Source: Microstegium vimineum (taxonomy: Eukaryota; Streptophyta; Magnoliopsida; Poales; Poaceae). From it: 64,000 nt of DNA. Below the pieces are notes generated by a model. The model was not told the DNA's origin. It was given only the letters and a program-made list of their open reading frames with translations, and searched no databases. Below, in pieces: positions 1 to 9,261 of this stretch (positions within the stretch are counted from its first letter, which is position 1; every line of letters starts with the position of its first letter). Where the stretch lies: NCBI GenBank assembly GCA_022036555.1, contig CM039130.1, forward strand, positions 18,063,937 to 18,127,936, written 5' to 3'. Position numbers and translations under genes: made by a program.

Positions 1-2
1 TT

Positions 3-1016
3 AGGCGGAATGGATATTATTGGCCGACAATTCTTGAAGATTGCTTCAGCTATTTTAAAGGATGCCAAGATTGTCAGAAGTTTGGTAATGTCCAGAGGGC
101 ACCTGCATCGGCGATGAATTCTATAATCAAACCTTGGCCGTTTAGAGGATGGGCTATTGATCTCATTGTCCAAATTTATCCACCGTCGAGTAAAGGGCAT
201 AAGTTTATACTCGTTGCTACCGACTACTTTACGAAATGGGTAGAGGCGATTCCTTTGAAAAAAGTGACATCGGCAAACATGGTAGATTTTGTGAAAGAAC
301 ATATTGTTTACCGATTCAGTATTCCTCAAACTATTACCACCGATCAAGGGACCATGTTCACATCGGGAGAGTTTGATGAGTTTGCTGCTGGTATGGGGTT
401 CAAGGTATTGAATTCTTCTCCTTATTATGCCCAAGCTAACGATCAGGATGAGGCGAGTAATAAAGGAGTTATTAAGCTTATCAAACGCAAAATTGAGGAA
501 AACCCTAGAAGGTGGCATATAGTGTTGAGTGAAGCCCTGTGGTCGTATCGGATGGCATGCCATGGTGCAACCAAAGTTTCGCCGTATCAGTTGGTCTATG
601 GGCATGATGTTGTCCTGCCTTGGGAAATTAAAACTGGTTCTAGGCGATTATTTTCTCAGGATCAACTGACAGCCGATGAGTATGATACTCTTATGAAGGA
701 TGAACTAGAAGACTTAGCAGGTCATCGGTTGAGGGCTTTGATCAGCATTGAAGAAAATAAGAAAAGGGTTGCCAGATGGTATGATAAGAAGGTGAAGGTG
801 AAGCAATTTGCCGATGGTGATCTGGTATGGAAGTTCATTTTACCAATTGGGACTAAAAGTTCTAAGTTTGGAAAATGGTCTCCTAATTGGGAAGGTCCTT
901 ATCGGATAAAATAGTCTGCTCCTGGCAATGCCTATATTTTAGAAACTCTCGAAGGAGTTGCATTCTCCAGAGCAATCAACGGTAAATACTTGAAGAAATA
1001 TTACCCTAGTATTTAG
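3..1016 (+). pseudogene. gypsy integrase, C-terminal part, one in-frame stop
   Basis: The frame is open from the window edge. It shows the CC half of the integrase zinc finger (CQDCQKFG, about 87-110), then the catalytic core: D in GWAIDLI, D in TTDQGTMF, and an E in DEASNKG about 35 residues later. The core is followed by the basic C-terminal region. A TAG at 912-914 interrupts the frame, after which the same frame continues (APGNAYILETLEG) to a terminal TAG at 1014-1016. The enzyme inserts element cDNA into chromosomes. The stop makes this copy unlikely to act on its own. The reverse transcriptase would lie left of the window. Confidence 0.85.
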
Positions 1017-1149
1017 GTAGATGCATAGAATGCCCGTTGGGATACCGATGGAAGAGAGTGCTATATAAAACATCGGTAAAAGTGTACTAACGTTATATTA
1101 CAAAGCGAAATCAAGTGTTACATTTGCCGATATGATGAATTATAGCAAA

Positions 1150-1899
1150 TTACAACAAGGACTGAATAACTGATATCGCACGCAGGCGAATTTGCTCTAT
1201 TTCCTCCATCTCCCTGGCATCATCATCGGCAGACCTTTCAACTGGCTTGATTTTCTTCTTTAGCAGGATGGCTTGTCGGGCGTTCCTGTCTCTTTCTTGT
1301 CGTAGAGCCTTAATGGCGTCGAGCAGTTGAGCTTTCTTTTGGCTGGCTGTGTTCAGGGCTTCTTCAACTCTTTTCAGTTCAGTCAGTAGCTCTTCCTTCC
1401 TTGCCGATAAGTGAATGATCTCTTGCTCAAGATCAGCGCCGAAAGCTTCTACTTGGCCGATGTCCTGATGCTTCTCATCAGCAACTTGTTTGAACTTAAG
1501 CATTTCTTCTTCAAGCTGTGATCGAGCAGTCCTATCAGCTATGCGACGAGACATTCTTTGATACTGAAGTTGCTTGCTCTCAAGAAATGCTTCTTGGAAA
1601 AGCGTTTCCTCTGTATCGGCAGATAGGTGGCCTTGGATGTCTTTGAAAGCCATCTTTGCTGCAGTAGAGTCTTGGATGAGATGGGATGTGTCTTGTTGCA
1701 GTAAAGATAGCAATGTTTCAAGCTTGAGTTTGACATCTGCTGAAAAAGCTGGAGCGGAGCTTTCTTCGTCTTCGTCTTCATCGGGAAGGTTGACGGCGAA
1801 GGAGAACAAGCTGTTCGCTGGAGCAGAACCTTCATTGTCTTCATTTTCATCAGGGAGGTTGATGCCGAAGGAGAACAAGCTATCGGGGGAGTCTTGGGC
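1150..1899 (-). CDS. antisense gene, last exon: acidic repeat and coiled coil
   Basis: This is the last exon of the gene antisense to the Grande-like element. It opens after a minus-strand acceptor (TTTTCAG at 1900-1906) in the same phase as the preceding exon. It begins with two tandem copies of an acidic motif of the form SLFSF-x2-NLPDE followed by an E/D run and SSAPA or GSAPA. About 190 residues rich in heptad-like E, K, L and Q then predict a long coiled coil. The product is unknown; coiled coils suggest self-association. The terminal stop is at 1150-1152. The preceding intron is 1900-1969, 70 bp. Confidence 0.6.
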   Translation of the reverse strand, partial: AQDSPDSLFSFGINLPDENEDNEGSAPANSLFSFAVNLPDEDEDEESSAPAFSADVKLKLETLLSLLQQDTSHLIQDSTAAKMAFKDIQGHLSADTEETLFQEAFLESKQLQYQRMSRRIADRTARSQLEEEMLKFKQVADEKHQDIGQVEAFGADLEQEIIHLSARKEELLTELKRVEEALNTASQKKAQLLDAIKALRQERDRNARQAILLKKKIKPVERSADDDAREMEEIEQIRLRAISVIQSLL

Positions 1900-1969
1900 C
1901 TGAAAAGGAAAGAGTTAAAATGTGCCGATCATAAGTTTGTACTGCAAGTTTTTTAGATAATCGGCTTAC

Positions 1970-2461
1970 CATCTTGAAGTGGATTTCTTGCCTGGGGCTT
2001 GGGAAGTCGACTGGTATGTCCTCACCCTGGAGATCGGCAACGGTTGTCGATGAACACGCTTCCGTAGGAGCGGTTGGTGCTGTTGGTGCTGTTGCTGGCG
2101 CTGTCTCTGCTGCGATGGTTGGCTCCTGTGGCGGGGAGGCCGTCCTCTGGTCGGAGATGTTGTCTGGTGTAGGTGCTGGTGCCGATGCCGATGTTGCAGC
2201 TGGTTCCTGCGGCGATGGTATTGTTTCCTGGTTAACGATTTCGTCCATTGGCTGATCAGAGGCAGACGCCGATGATGGCTCCACTGTTGGTGCATCGGTG
2301 GGAGTTGGTGATGCAGCTAGAGTGGCTAGCCTCAGACGTCTCTTCTTCTTCGGAGCAGCAGTTGGTGAGCCGGCGTGTTTTGGTTGAGAAGCCCGGGGGG
2401 CATCGATAGCAGGAGTTGGAGAAGTTTGTACGTCTGGAGCAGCTACCGATGACCTCGCTGC
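1970..2461 (-). CDS. antisense gene, Ala/Pro/Thr-rich linker exon
   Basis: This exon encodes a low-complexity segment rich in Ala, Pro, Ser and Thr, with one basic patch (KKKRRLRL) that could serve as a nuclear localisation signal. It is bounded by an acceptor at 2462-2464 (CAG on the minus strand) and a donor GTAAGC beginning at 1969. Its length is 492 bp, a multiple of three, and the reading frame runs without shift from the previous exon and into the next. That supports the intron model. No catalytic domain is visible. Confidence 0.55.
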
Positions 2462-2544
2462 CTGAAAAATGTTTGGTGCAAGTTATATAAGTAAATATTG
2501 CCGATGAACAGTATGTGATCGGTGTAAGTAAAAATAAGACTTAC

Positions 2545-2756
2545 TGCAAAAGCCCGCGCCAAGATGGCAGCAGTAGTCGATGGATTAGCAATGGTCTTTG
2601 CAGGCGTCGGCTTGGGCTTGAAGGTGACTTTAGGTACCCTCTGAGGAGTGAAGGCAGCCAGTGTAGAAGCCTTGTTACCGATGATTGATACAGGGCTCAT
2701 TACTCGAAGATGGAAAGGTTTGCCACTCCTGCTCATTTTGGGATTGGATCGTCAAC
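2545..2756 (-). CDS. antisense gene, short basic exon
   Basis: A short exon reads from an ATG at 2736 for 64 codons to a GTAAGT donor at 2544, joining in phase to the Ala/Pro-rich exon across an 83-bp intron (2462-2544). The best upstream acceptor is at 2757-2759, after a 70-bp intron. The 20 bases between it and the ATG do not join in frame with the plant-mobile-domain exon, so either the true acceptor differs or a frameshift has occurred here. The encoded segment is rich in P, K and T. Confidence 0.45.
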
Positions 2757-2826
2757 CTGTTAATCAAAAGGTCAGATGCCGATGATAGAGGTAAGTAATA
2801 AGAAATGCATTGGAGTGAAAACTTAC

Positions 2827-4065
2827 TGCATCATCGGGAATGACGTAATCGACATCGATTAAATGCCGATAGAAGTGCGATGACTTGGCGAACAGTTGGC
2901 TTCTCCATTCTTGCCACCAAAATTTGTATTCCTCCGTAATGAAAGATGTTGGTGCCCAAGAGGATAGGTCGATGTCTGATGTATCAGCATCGGGAGGGAG
3001 ATTGATGACCTTGTTCCAGTCCATAGCACTGGAGATAATTTGTATTGGTTTTATCACCTTGGCGTAGCAGAGCTTGATCGGTAATTGGCCGAATGTCAGT
3101 TGTCTTGCTGCTGCCGATGGGTAATAGAACTCAAAGGATGGAGGAGCATTCTTCCCAGTTCCAAAAATGTTGACTGGAATAGCTCGGGGAAGAATACTGG
3201 CCTTCATAATTATTTTGTTTTGAGGTACATTCCCATCGGTAAGGTTGAACAGCAAAGGGAATCGGTTGTCTTCATCGATGTAAGGCCACCAAAGTCGTTC
3301 TGCAGTAGGGATTCCGTTGTAGAGCTTTTGGAAGAACTTGCCGAATTGGTCTGCATTGGCATCGGTTCCTAGTAGCACTATGATAGCCTCCCCAAAATTG
3401 AGTGGGGGGCGAGTTGCCGATTCATCATCACCAAATACATAGTTTTCCGATATATCCCTCGGAAATTGCTGAGTGAATAAGTCGAATTGGAGGACCTTGT
3501 ACATGTGTGCGTTTAACCACATATTTACAAACCACCATGGACCTCCGAGGTTGCCGATGGATTCGCCTAACAATAACTTCTTGGACACTTGGTGTAGGAG
3601 ATGGTATACCGATCCAAGGAGGTATCGGCCAAGAGGGAGTCTTGTTCCATCAGCCAGGAGCTCTGTTGCAGGGAGGTACATGGTAGTAGGTCCGACGGTT
3701 CTGCCACAGAAGATAAATTTTTCCAACCACATATTCAAGAAGATGACGTGCTCCCTTTGACCTACCGATCCAGTCTTTTGATATTCCTGGATGTAACCAG
3801 TCCAGCCGCCGATATTGCGCGTGTTCACTTTATACTCAACCTTCCTATTGAACAAGGCGGGGGTATCGGCAAAGGAGACATCAAGGCCGGTAAGCATATG
3901 CACATCGGAAAGAGTGGGAGTGGCTGGCCCGTGTCTGAATAAGAAGACATTCATTGTATCGGACCAAAAATAAGATGCAGCCATCATCATGTTTTCGTTC
4001 TTTTCCATATCGGCAATGGAAAGTCTAATGCACTGGTCCAGGTTGCGCTCTGACCAATAAACTTG
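2827..4065 (-). CDS. antisense gene, plant mobile domain (PMD) exon
   Basis: An open frame of 413 codons ends at a GTAAGT donor (2821-2826). The protein resembles the aminotransferase-like plant mobile domain found in transposon-derived plant proteins such as the MAIN family. Visible features are a helical start (RNLDQCIRLSIADMEKNENM), the FRHGPATPTLSDVHMLTGLDV block, the WLEKFIFCGR block, and a C-terminal FWWQEWRSQLF segment. PMD proteins in Arabidopsis act in silencing and genome stability. Similar antisense PMD ORFs have been described in Tat-lineage gypsy elements. A TAG at 4066-4068 and a frame change separate this exon from the one upstream, so the copy may be damaged. Confidence 0.7.
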
Positions 4066-4076
4066 CTATGTTCTGA

Positions 4077-4286
4077 TTACCCTAAGGTCCAGTTCTTCCA
4101 TCCCTTGGTGTATTTGGGCCATGAACGGAAAGCATCTTTCCATAACCCTAGGCTGAAGCATTCAGATCTGAAGGGCATGCGGTTGGTCTCTGTGTTTATC
4201 AGATTGGTAGGATCAGGATTTCCTATTGGGCCCAGGTAGTTGAAATTGGATTGTTCAATAGGGATTACGACCTTGTTGTACATTTC
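4077..4286 (-). CDS. antisense gene, exon 2
   Basis: A 70-codon segment starts just after an intron-like acceptor (AAACCTAG on the minus strand). It encodes EMYNKVVIPIEQSNFNYLGP and a Trp-rich end (LWKDAFRSWPKYTKGWKNW). That is the usual lead-in to a PMD-type protein and reads toward the 2827-4065 exon, but in another frame. The roughly 10 bp between them are too short for an intron, so an indel is likely. Confidence 0.5.
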   Translation of the reverse strand, partial: EMYNKVVIPIEQSNFNYLGPIGNPDPTNLINTETNRMPFRSECFSLGLWKDAFRSWPKYTKGWKNWTLG

Positions 4287-4394
4287 CTAGGTTTCAGAAA
4301 AATAAAAAAAAGGAGAAAGGGGAAAAGAGATTACGAAATTGATACGGAAAAGGAACTTGCAGAAGGTGAAGTGAGAAAGAAGTAGATTTACTCT

Positions 4395-4527
4395 GGGGAC
4401 ATCGAACTGGATCGCCATTGAAGCCGAGGAAGTCCTTGCGATTCGTATTCTGCTGGAAAAAGACGCCGCCGCTCGAGTTCGCAGAACTGTTCTTCAGAAT
4501 CGCCGCCGAGGTTGAAGACGAGGGCAA
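4395..4527 (-). CDS. antisense gene, putative first exon
   Basis: The ATG at 4525-4527 opens about 44 codons rich in Ser, followed by FFQQNTNRKDFLGFNGDPVR. The segment is followed by a GT donor (GTAAAT) and an AT-rich, intron-like stretch before the next exon. If this is the true first exon, the antisense promoter lies in 4528-4841 or within the adjacent LTR read backwards. The exact donor is uncertain because the phase of the join does not resolve cleanly. Confidence 0.4.
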
Positions 4528-4828
4528 AGGGAAGTGAATGCAGGCTTAGGGTAAAAAACAGATTGGATGGTGGTAATTTTTATAAGCCTGGTCAGGGGTA
4601 TTTTGGAATTTTCTTTGCACTGAGCAGGAATGTGCAAGGGTATGCAATAGGTATGTGCGGCAATCGAGGAGATATGATTGGGTTTATAACTGTTCATGTT
4701 ACAGTCGCAGAATTTTGTTGATAAATTGCGATTTTTACGCGCGGTAATCGAGGAAGTCATGCAGTTATCTTGGAAGGAAAGGTTACAGTAGAGAAAATTT
4801 CGGTGCGTAAAATATTCTACACTCTGAA

Positions 4829-4841
4829 ATTGGGGGGCATG
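4829..4841 (+). promoter_or_regulatory. polypurine tract of the Grande-like element
   Basis: AATTGGGGGGCATG stands immediately before the LTR start TGTTGACAC. This is the expected site of plus-strand priming. Confidence 0.7.
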
Positions 4842-5868
4842 TGTTGACACCGTTTTTTGGTATGTGTCAAATGAGCTAAGACTTGCATTGATCGGTAGCT
4901 GTTTTCTATCGACATCGGCAGGTTATCGGTTAACGTTACCGATGAGAATGAATTCTGCAAATGAATAAGTTTGTTGCCGATGGAAGCTGAACAACATCAA
5001 TGGTTGCCGATAAGGGTCTTGCCGATAAGGATTAATTGGTGAAGACAAGTTACCAGAAGTGCAAGGTTGCCGATTGGGAAATATTGCCGATGCCGATGGG
5101 CATGGAGTGACGATGCCGATGGGCACATGGTGATGTGGCGGTTGACGTCAGCGGAAGATTGTCGATGGCAATAGAAGGAAGTTGCGGATAGAAGAGTCTG
5201 CCGATGGAAAGTTTCATCGAAGAGAAGATATAAGGAAACTGGTGATCTCATACTAGTATTGTTATAGAAGTTTGAGTCCGGCTCTTGCACGAGTCGTTTA
5301 TTTCCTTAAAAATAGAAGTGTCTGTTTAGGAAAATAGTATTGTTATTTGGGTCCGACTCCTGCGCGAGTCAGTTATTTCCTTTAAAGTAGGAGTTTGTTT
5401 TAGGAAAGGTGCAAGTCGTGTCTGTCTACAACTCCTATTGCTGGAGTATAAATATATACCTAGGGGTCGTGAGAAATATAAAAGAATCTATCAAACAAAT
5501 CAATTACTCTTATTTACTTTCAATGCAATTTACCATTTTATCGCATTAGTCTTAGTTTATCTACGAGTTCTTCAAGCTTCGACGGGCTGCATCACCTTGA
5601 TCTCCGTCAAACCCTTGCAAGTTCCGCGTGGGAGTAATCTGAGCTTTGACATCCGGGCGCATCGCTGTTGTCTCGTTCAGCTCTGCTCTAGTTATCCTGA
5701 TCAAGTCTGAGTCTTGACATCCAGGTGTATCGTCGTTGTCTTGTTCAGATTTTGTTCTAGTTATCGTCCTTGTCGATTAACTGGTCAAATCGACTGGCAC
5801 ACCTTTGGATATCGAATTCGGGTAATAGCCCGAGGTGTTCGCAGATCCTAACGCTTTTTGTGTCAACA
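4842..5868 (+). repeat. 3' LTR of the Grande-like element
   Basis: The LTR runs from TGTTGACAC to GTGTCAACA, a perfect 9-bp terminal inverted repeat. It is 1027 bp long. U3 contains about a dozen ATCGG/CCGAT motifs between 4890 and 5210. A TATA box follows at 5447-5456 and a GC-richer U5 continues to 5868. After the LTR the sequence resumes in the envelope-like ORF of a Sirevirus. Confidence 0.9.
5447..5456 (+). promoter_or_regulatory. TATA box in the Grande-like LTR
   Basis: TATAAATATA lies about 600 bp into the LTR. This is the likely core promoter of the sense transcript. Confidence 0.6.
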
Positions 5869-7233
5869 CTAGTTGACCTTGAGAGACAAGAGGATTTGGA
5901 TCAGGGCACTGAGCCGATCCCGTCTGACAGTGACGACGATGACTACCGTCCACCCCGTCCTGCACCACCTCGCCCAGCAGCCGCTCACGACTCAGAGGCA
6001 GGTCCGTCCAGTGCAGCTCCTCCACCACCACAGTTGGACCCTGCTCTTCTTCGGATCCTGGACAGGCTTGAGGAGTCCCAGGGTTCGATGGTCGCGATGA
6101 TCGCTCAGGTTCAGGCTCCTCAGGACCAGTTCCAGCAGCTGCTGCTTCAGTCTTAGGCTCAGACGCTGCACTTCATGAGTCACATTCTTTAGCACACTGG
6201 AGCACCTCCTCCTCTGTACCTTCAGAGGCCTCCGCAGTTTTAGCTAGGTCCGCCTCAGTTTGGCCTGTTTCCTGGACAGTCAGCTCAACCATAGTATGGA
6301 CAGTCTTTTGGGCTTTCACCTCAGCCGCCGCCACCTGGCGTGCCCTACTACGTTCAGCACTCGGCCACCTCGTCCTTGTACTACACAGCTCCAGTGGTCT
6401 CCACTGCTCAGTACGGGGGTCGGCCGGCTACGCCTCCAGGACTGTCTCGACCGATGACTCCCACTCCAGCTAGAGTGTGAATCCTCTGGTGGACATCAGA
6501 GTGTGAGTCCGTCTGCTCAGTTACAGTCTCCAGTCAGGCAGGTCAGCCAGTGGTTTGACTCAGTGGGGCAGACGACGCAGTTTACAATGGTGACCACGGG
6601 GTTTACCCCCTACTCAGCGTCTACCGGGCTTGGTGGTACAACACATGACCTCTCAGCTAGCTATAGTGCCCTCACCGGCCTTGCTAGTCCTACAGACTAC
6701 CAGCCCTCTCCGCCGGAGCAGGCACCACAGACAGGTGGCACTCTCCCCTCTTCAGTGGCTTCGTCGGAGCTTGCCCCTCCGGACCCGACTTCTACAGTCA
6801 CTCCTACTCCAGTGGTCCAGCCAGTTGAGACTCTAGTGGCTAGTGAGCCCCAGGGACAGAGTGTTGAGCTTTCAGTGTCAGAGACACCACTTACAGTTCC
6901 TGCTCTAGAGTCCGAGGTCGCTCCATCAGTGCCTGCTCCAGCTCCCGACTTTCCTAGTTCAGAGGTACCGGCACCAGAGACACAGCAGATGGATGCACCA
7001 GCAGAGTACCGGCACCAGAGACACAGCAGATGGATGCACCAGCAGAGTCAGTGGCCGATGCTTCAAAGTCTACTTCTGCAGCCACTGCTCCTATGACAGC
7101 TACCTCTCCTTCAGCAGCTCCAAACACAGTCGGTCAGGACGATGGTGACTCGAGTCTGGATTTTGACTATGACCAGTTCAACTTCCATCCTCGTGCTCGT
7201 GACCCGGCTGCTCCTCCTTCGCCCGACGCTTAG
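5869..7233 (+). pseudogene. Sirevirus envelope-like protein, C-terminal half, broken
   Basis: This corresponds to the region 24100-25336 of the other Sirevirus. It has an acidic stretch (SDSDDDDYRP), a short helix (LLRILDRLEESQGSMVAMI), then a Pro/Ser/Thr/Gln-rich tail with the shared block TTGFTPYSAS and ending in PPSPDA. At least four in-frame TAG codons (6154 to about 6292) stand where Gln is expected from the Gln-rich context. A frame change occurs near 6480-6500. A 41-bp tandem duplication at 6966-7047 shifts the frame again before the normal end. The N-terminal half was separated by the Grande-like insertion. The product is unknown and is called envelope-like only by position. Confidence 0.7.
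6966..7047 (+). repeat. 41-bp tandem duplication in the envelope-like ORF
   Basis: Two nearly identical 41-bp units starting TACCGGCACCAGAG lie head to tail (6966 and 7007). Because 41 is not a multiple of three, the duplication shifts the frame. Confidence 0.85.
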
Positions 7234-7675
7234 TTTTTGGTGCTTTGTCGCCAAAGGGGGAGAGAGCGAGAGTATGCTAGTGATAGGGGGAGTTGAGAGA
7301 GAGACTTGGTTCTTTTGATGTGCTTACTTCTCTCATACTCTTGCATCATGTTTACCCTATCTCAAATTTGCTTTTGTGTGATGATACACTTGCTTGTGAC
7401 TTGTGTTTCACTCTTATATATGTCATGTCACATGCTTTTGGCCCTTGATATGCTTCCATGCTTTACTTTGATATATATTGTGTTGAGCTTATCTCTTGTA
7501 CTTGCACTCGATTCATATCCTTAGTACATGTTGTGGCTTGGATTATTTAAGCATGTTTTATTCATTCTTATTCACTAACCCATGCTTAGATAAGTCAAGT
7601 CACTTGAAAACTAAAATAAAACTCTCTTATCATACTCTATGGTGTATTGTCGTCAATCACCAAAAAGGGGGAGAT
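7234..7675 (+). promoter_or_regulatory. 3' untranslated region with repeated polypurine motifs
   Basis: About 440 bp between the envelope-like stop and the LTR carry GGGGGAG-type purine runs near 7255, 7288 and 7666. The last (AAAAAGGGGGAGAT) abuts the LTR and is the likely plus-strand primer. Repeated AGGGGGAG motifs here are a described Sirevirus hallmark. The rest is T-rich with no ORF. Confidence 0.65.
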
Positions 7676-9261
7676 TGAAAGCATCTAGGCCACTAGTGTT
7701 TCGGTGATTAATGACAATGCAAGATTACTATGACTAACGTGTGTTTTGCAGAGGAAATGAGAAAGTTAGGTCATGGTAATGGATGGTTGATTGGACTATC
7801 ATGGTATTCGTGCCCCTTATTGGAATCGTTTCGGTTTTCAAAGGATTGGCGACAAGGTTGAAGATTAGACTAGGTCTAAGTGTCGTTCGGAGTTGAGAGA
7901 CACTTAGAGTAGTTTAGCACCTTTATTTTTCCTTTGGCCATACTATTAAGGGGGGGTACTATCTAGTTGCTTGACCTAGGAGAGGCTATGTGATTAGGTG
8001 TGGTGCACACTTGTGAAAACTAGCACTAGGAAGCTTTAGAAATAGTCCTTGGACCAAGTAGAGCAACTTCCATGTTGGAAGTGGGCTGATCCGGCTTGAA
8101 AAGGAGCTCCGGACACTAGTGTATCCTTGGGTCCGGACCATTGGCTGTGCGTTCGGACCCTAGGGTTTGCTCTGCCTATATCAGAGCGTCCGGACGTAGT
8201 GAATAGTGTAGGGTCCAGACAACAGGTAGCGTCCGGACCTATGCAGAGAGCTCTCGAGAGTGAAGTTTGAATTCAGACGCTGTCCAGAGTGGTGATTCCG
8301 GACCAATAGGCAGCGTCCGGACCCCAGCAGAGAGTTCCAGAGAGCTTAAAATCAATCTGGACGCTGTCTGGAGGCTTGCGTCCGGACTGGAAAGAGCGTC
8401 TGAACTGCCTGGTTTCTGCTGTGAGTTCAGTGAGTTGAGGGGGTCCGGACGCGTGCACGTCGGTCCGGATCCCACCTAGCAGTAGCGTCCGAAGTGACGT
8501 AGTGAAGCACATTTTGTGCCTAATGGTTGGGGTTTGGCTTGGGGGTATTTATACTCCTCCACCAGGTCCATGAGCCCTCTCTTGCTCATTCCAATTGCTG
8601 ACCAACCCTTGTGAGAGTGCAAGAAGTGCAAGAGCCCTAGTGAGATAGTGAATTGCCATTCCATGAGTTGATTCTCACTAGTTGCTTAGAGATAACAAGT
8701 GTGCATCCATTCAATCACTAGACTAGCCTTGGTCAAGTGAGAGTTAGTGCTTGTTACTCTTGGTGATCGAAATCACCTAGACGTCTTCGTGGAGGTTTGC
8801 TTGGTGATCATCCAATGGAGATCATTGTGGATGGCCCAAGCTTCGTTGTGATCGGTTGTGGGCGATTCACCGAGCCGGAGTGGCGAAGAATCAGCCCGTA
8901 GAGAGTACTTAGTCCTTGCGCGGACTAAGGGGGAGCGATACCGTGCGCGGTGCTCCAACGAGGACTAGGGGGGAGTGTCGACTCCTCGATACCTCGGCAA
9001 AAAGTCGTCGTGTCAATTTCCTTTGCCCCCACTCCTTAGTTATTGCAATTACTTTCATGCATTACTTTCCGCATTACATTCTTGTTGCTTGACTAGAATT
9101 GCATTGGGATTTACCGCTTTCATTTCCATGTCTTGCTTGTGTAGCTAGGACACACTTGGAAAAGCACTAAGGGGTTAATTGGCTCTTGATAGGTTTAATT
9201 CTTGCTTAGAAATTTAAAAGAGCCCAATTCTCCCCCCCCTTTTGGCATATTGATCCTTTCA
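7676..9261 (+). repeat. 3' LTR of Sirevirus 1
   Basis: The LTR begins TGAAAGCATCTAGGCC and ends GATCCTTTCA (1586 bp). It shares the block ACTATGACTAACGTGTG and the terminal GATCCTTTCA with the LTRs of Sirevirus 2. U3 is full of GTCCGGAC/CCGGACC motifs (8090-8490), and a likely TATA (TATTTATACT) lies near 8547. Confidence 0.85.

Larger units (their letters stand above)
1..5868 (+). mobile_element. Grande-like (Tat lineage) Ty3/gypsy element, 3' part
   Basis: The 3' portion of an LTR retrotransposon enters from the left edge. It holds the end of integrase on the plus strand, then about 3.4 kb with a multi-exon gene on the minus strand, a polypurine tract, and a complete 1027-bp 3' LTR. Antisense extra genes downstream of pol are known from Tat-lineage elements such as maize Grande, and the plant mobile domain of this gene fits that group. 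The element sits inside the envelope-like ORF of a Sirevirus that resumes at 5869. Its 5' LTR lies outside the window, so its target duplication cannot be tested; CTAGT at 5869-5873 is the candidate. The lineage name is inferred from gene order, not from a database match. Confidence 0.8.
5869..9261 (+). mobile_element. Sirevirus copia element 1, 3' part
   Basis: This is the remaining 3' end of a Sirevirus (copia): the C-terminal half of the envelope-like ORF, tandem AGGGGGAG polypurine motifs, and a full 3' LTR. The rest lies left of the window, beyond the Grande-like insertion. The LTR ends in CCTTTCA at 9261. The adjoining TTACC (9262-9266) is the candidate target duplication inside the chromovirus LTR; the matching copy would lie upstream. 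The ORF and LTR resemble those of the complete Sirevirus at 14094-27457 but are clearly diverged. Confidence 0.85.

Noticed and set aside
4076..4077. A 15-bp intron between antisense exons at 4066-4080
   Set aside because: Far below the minimum plant intron length; a small indel is more likely.
8239..8512. ORFs in the CCGGAC array of the Sirevirus 1 LTR
   Set aside because: Produced by tandem motif sequence in several frames; no protein-like pattern.
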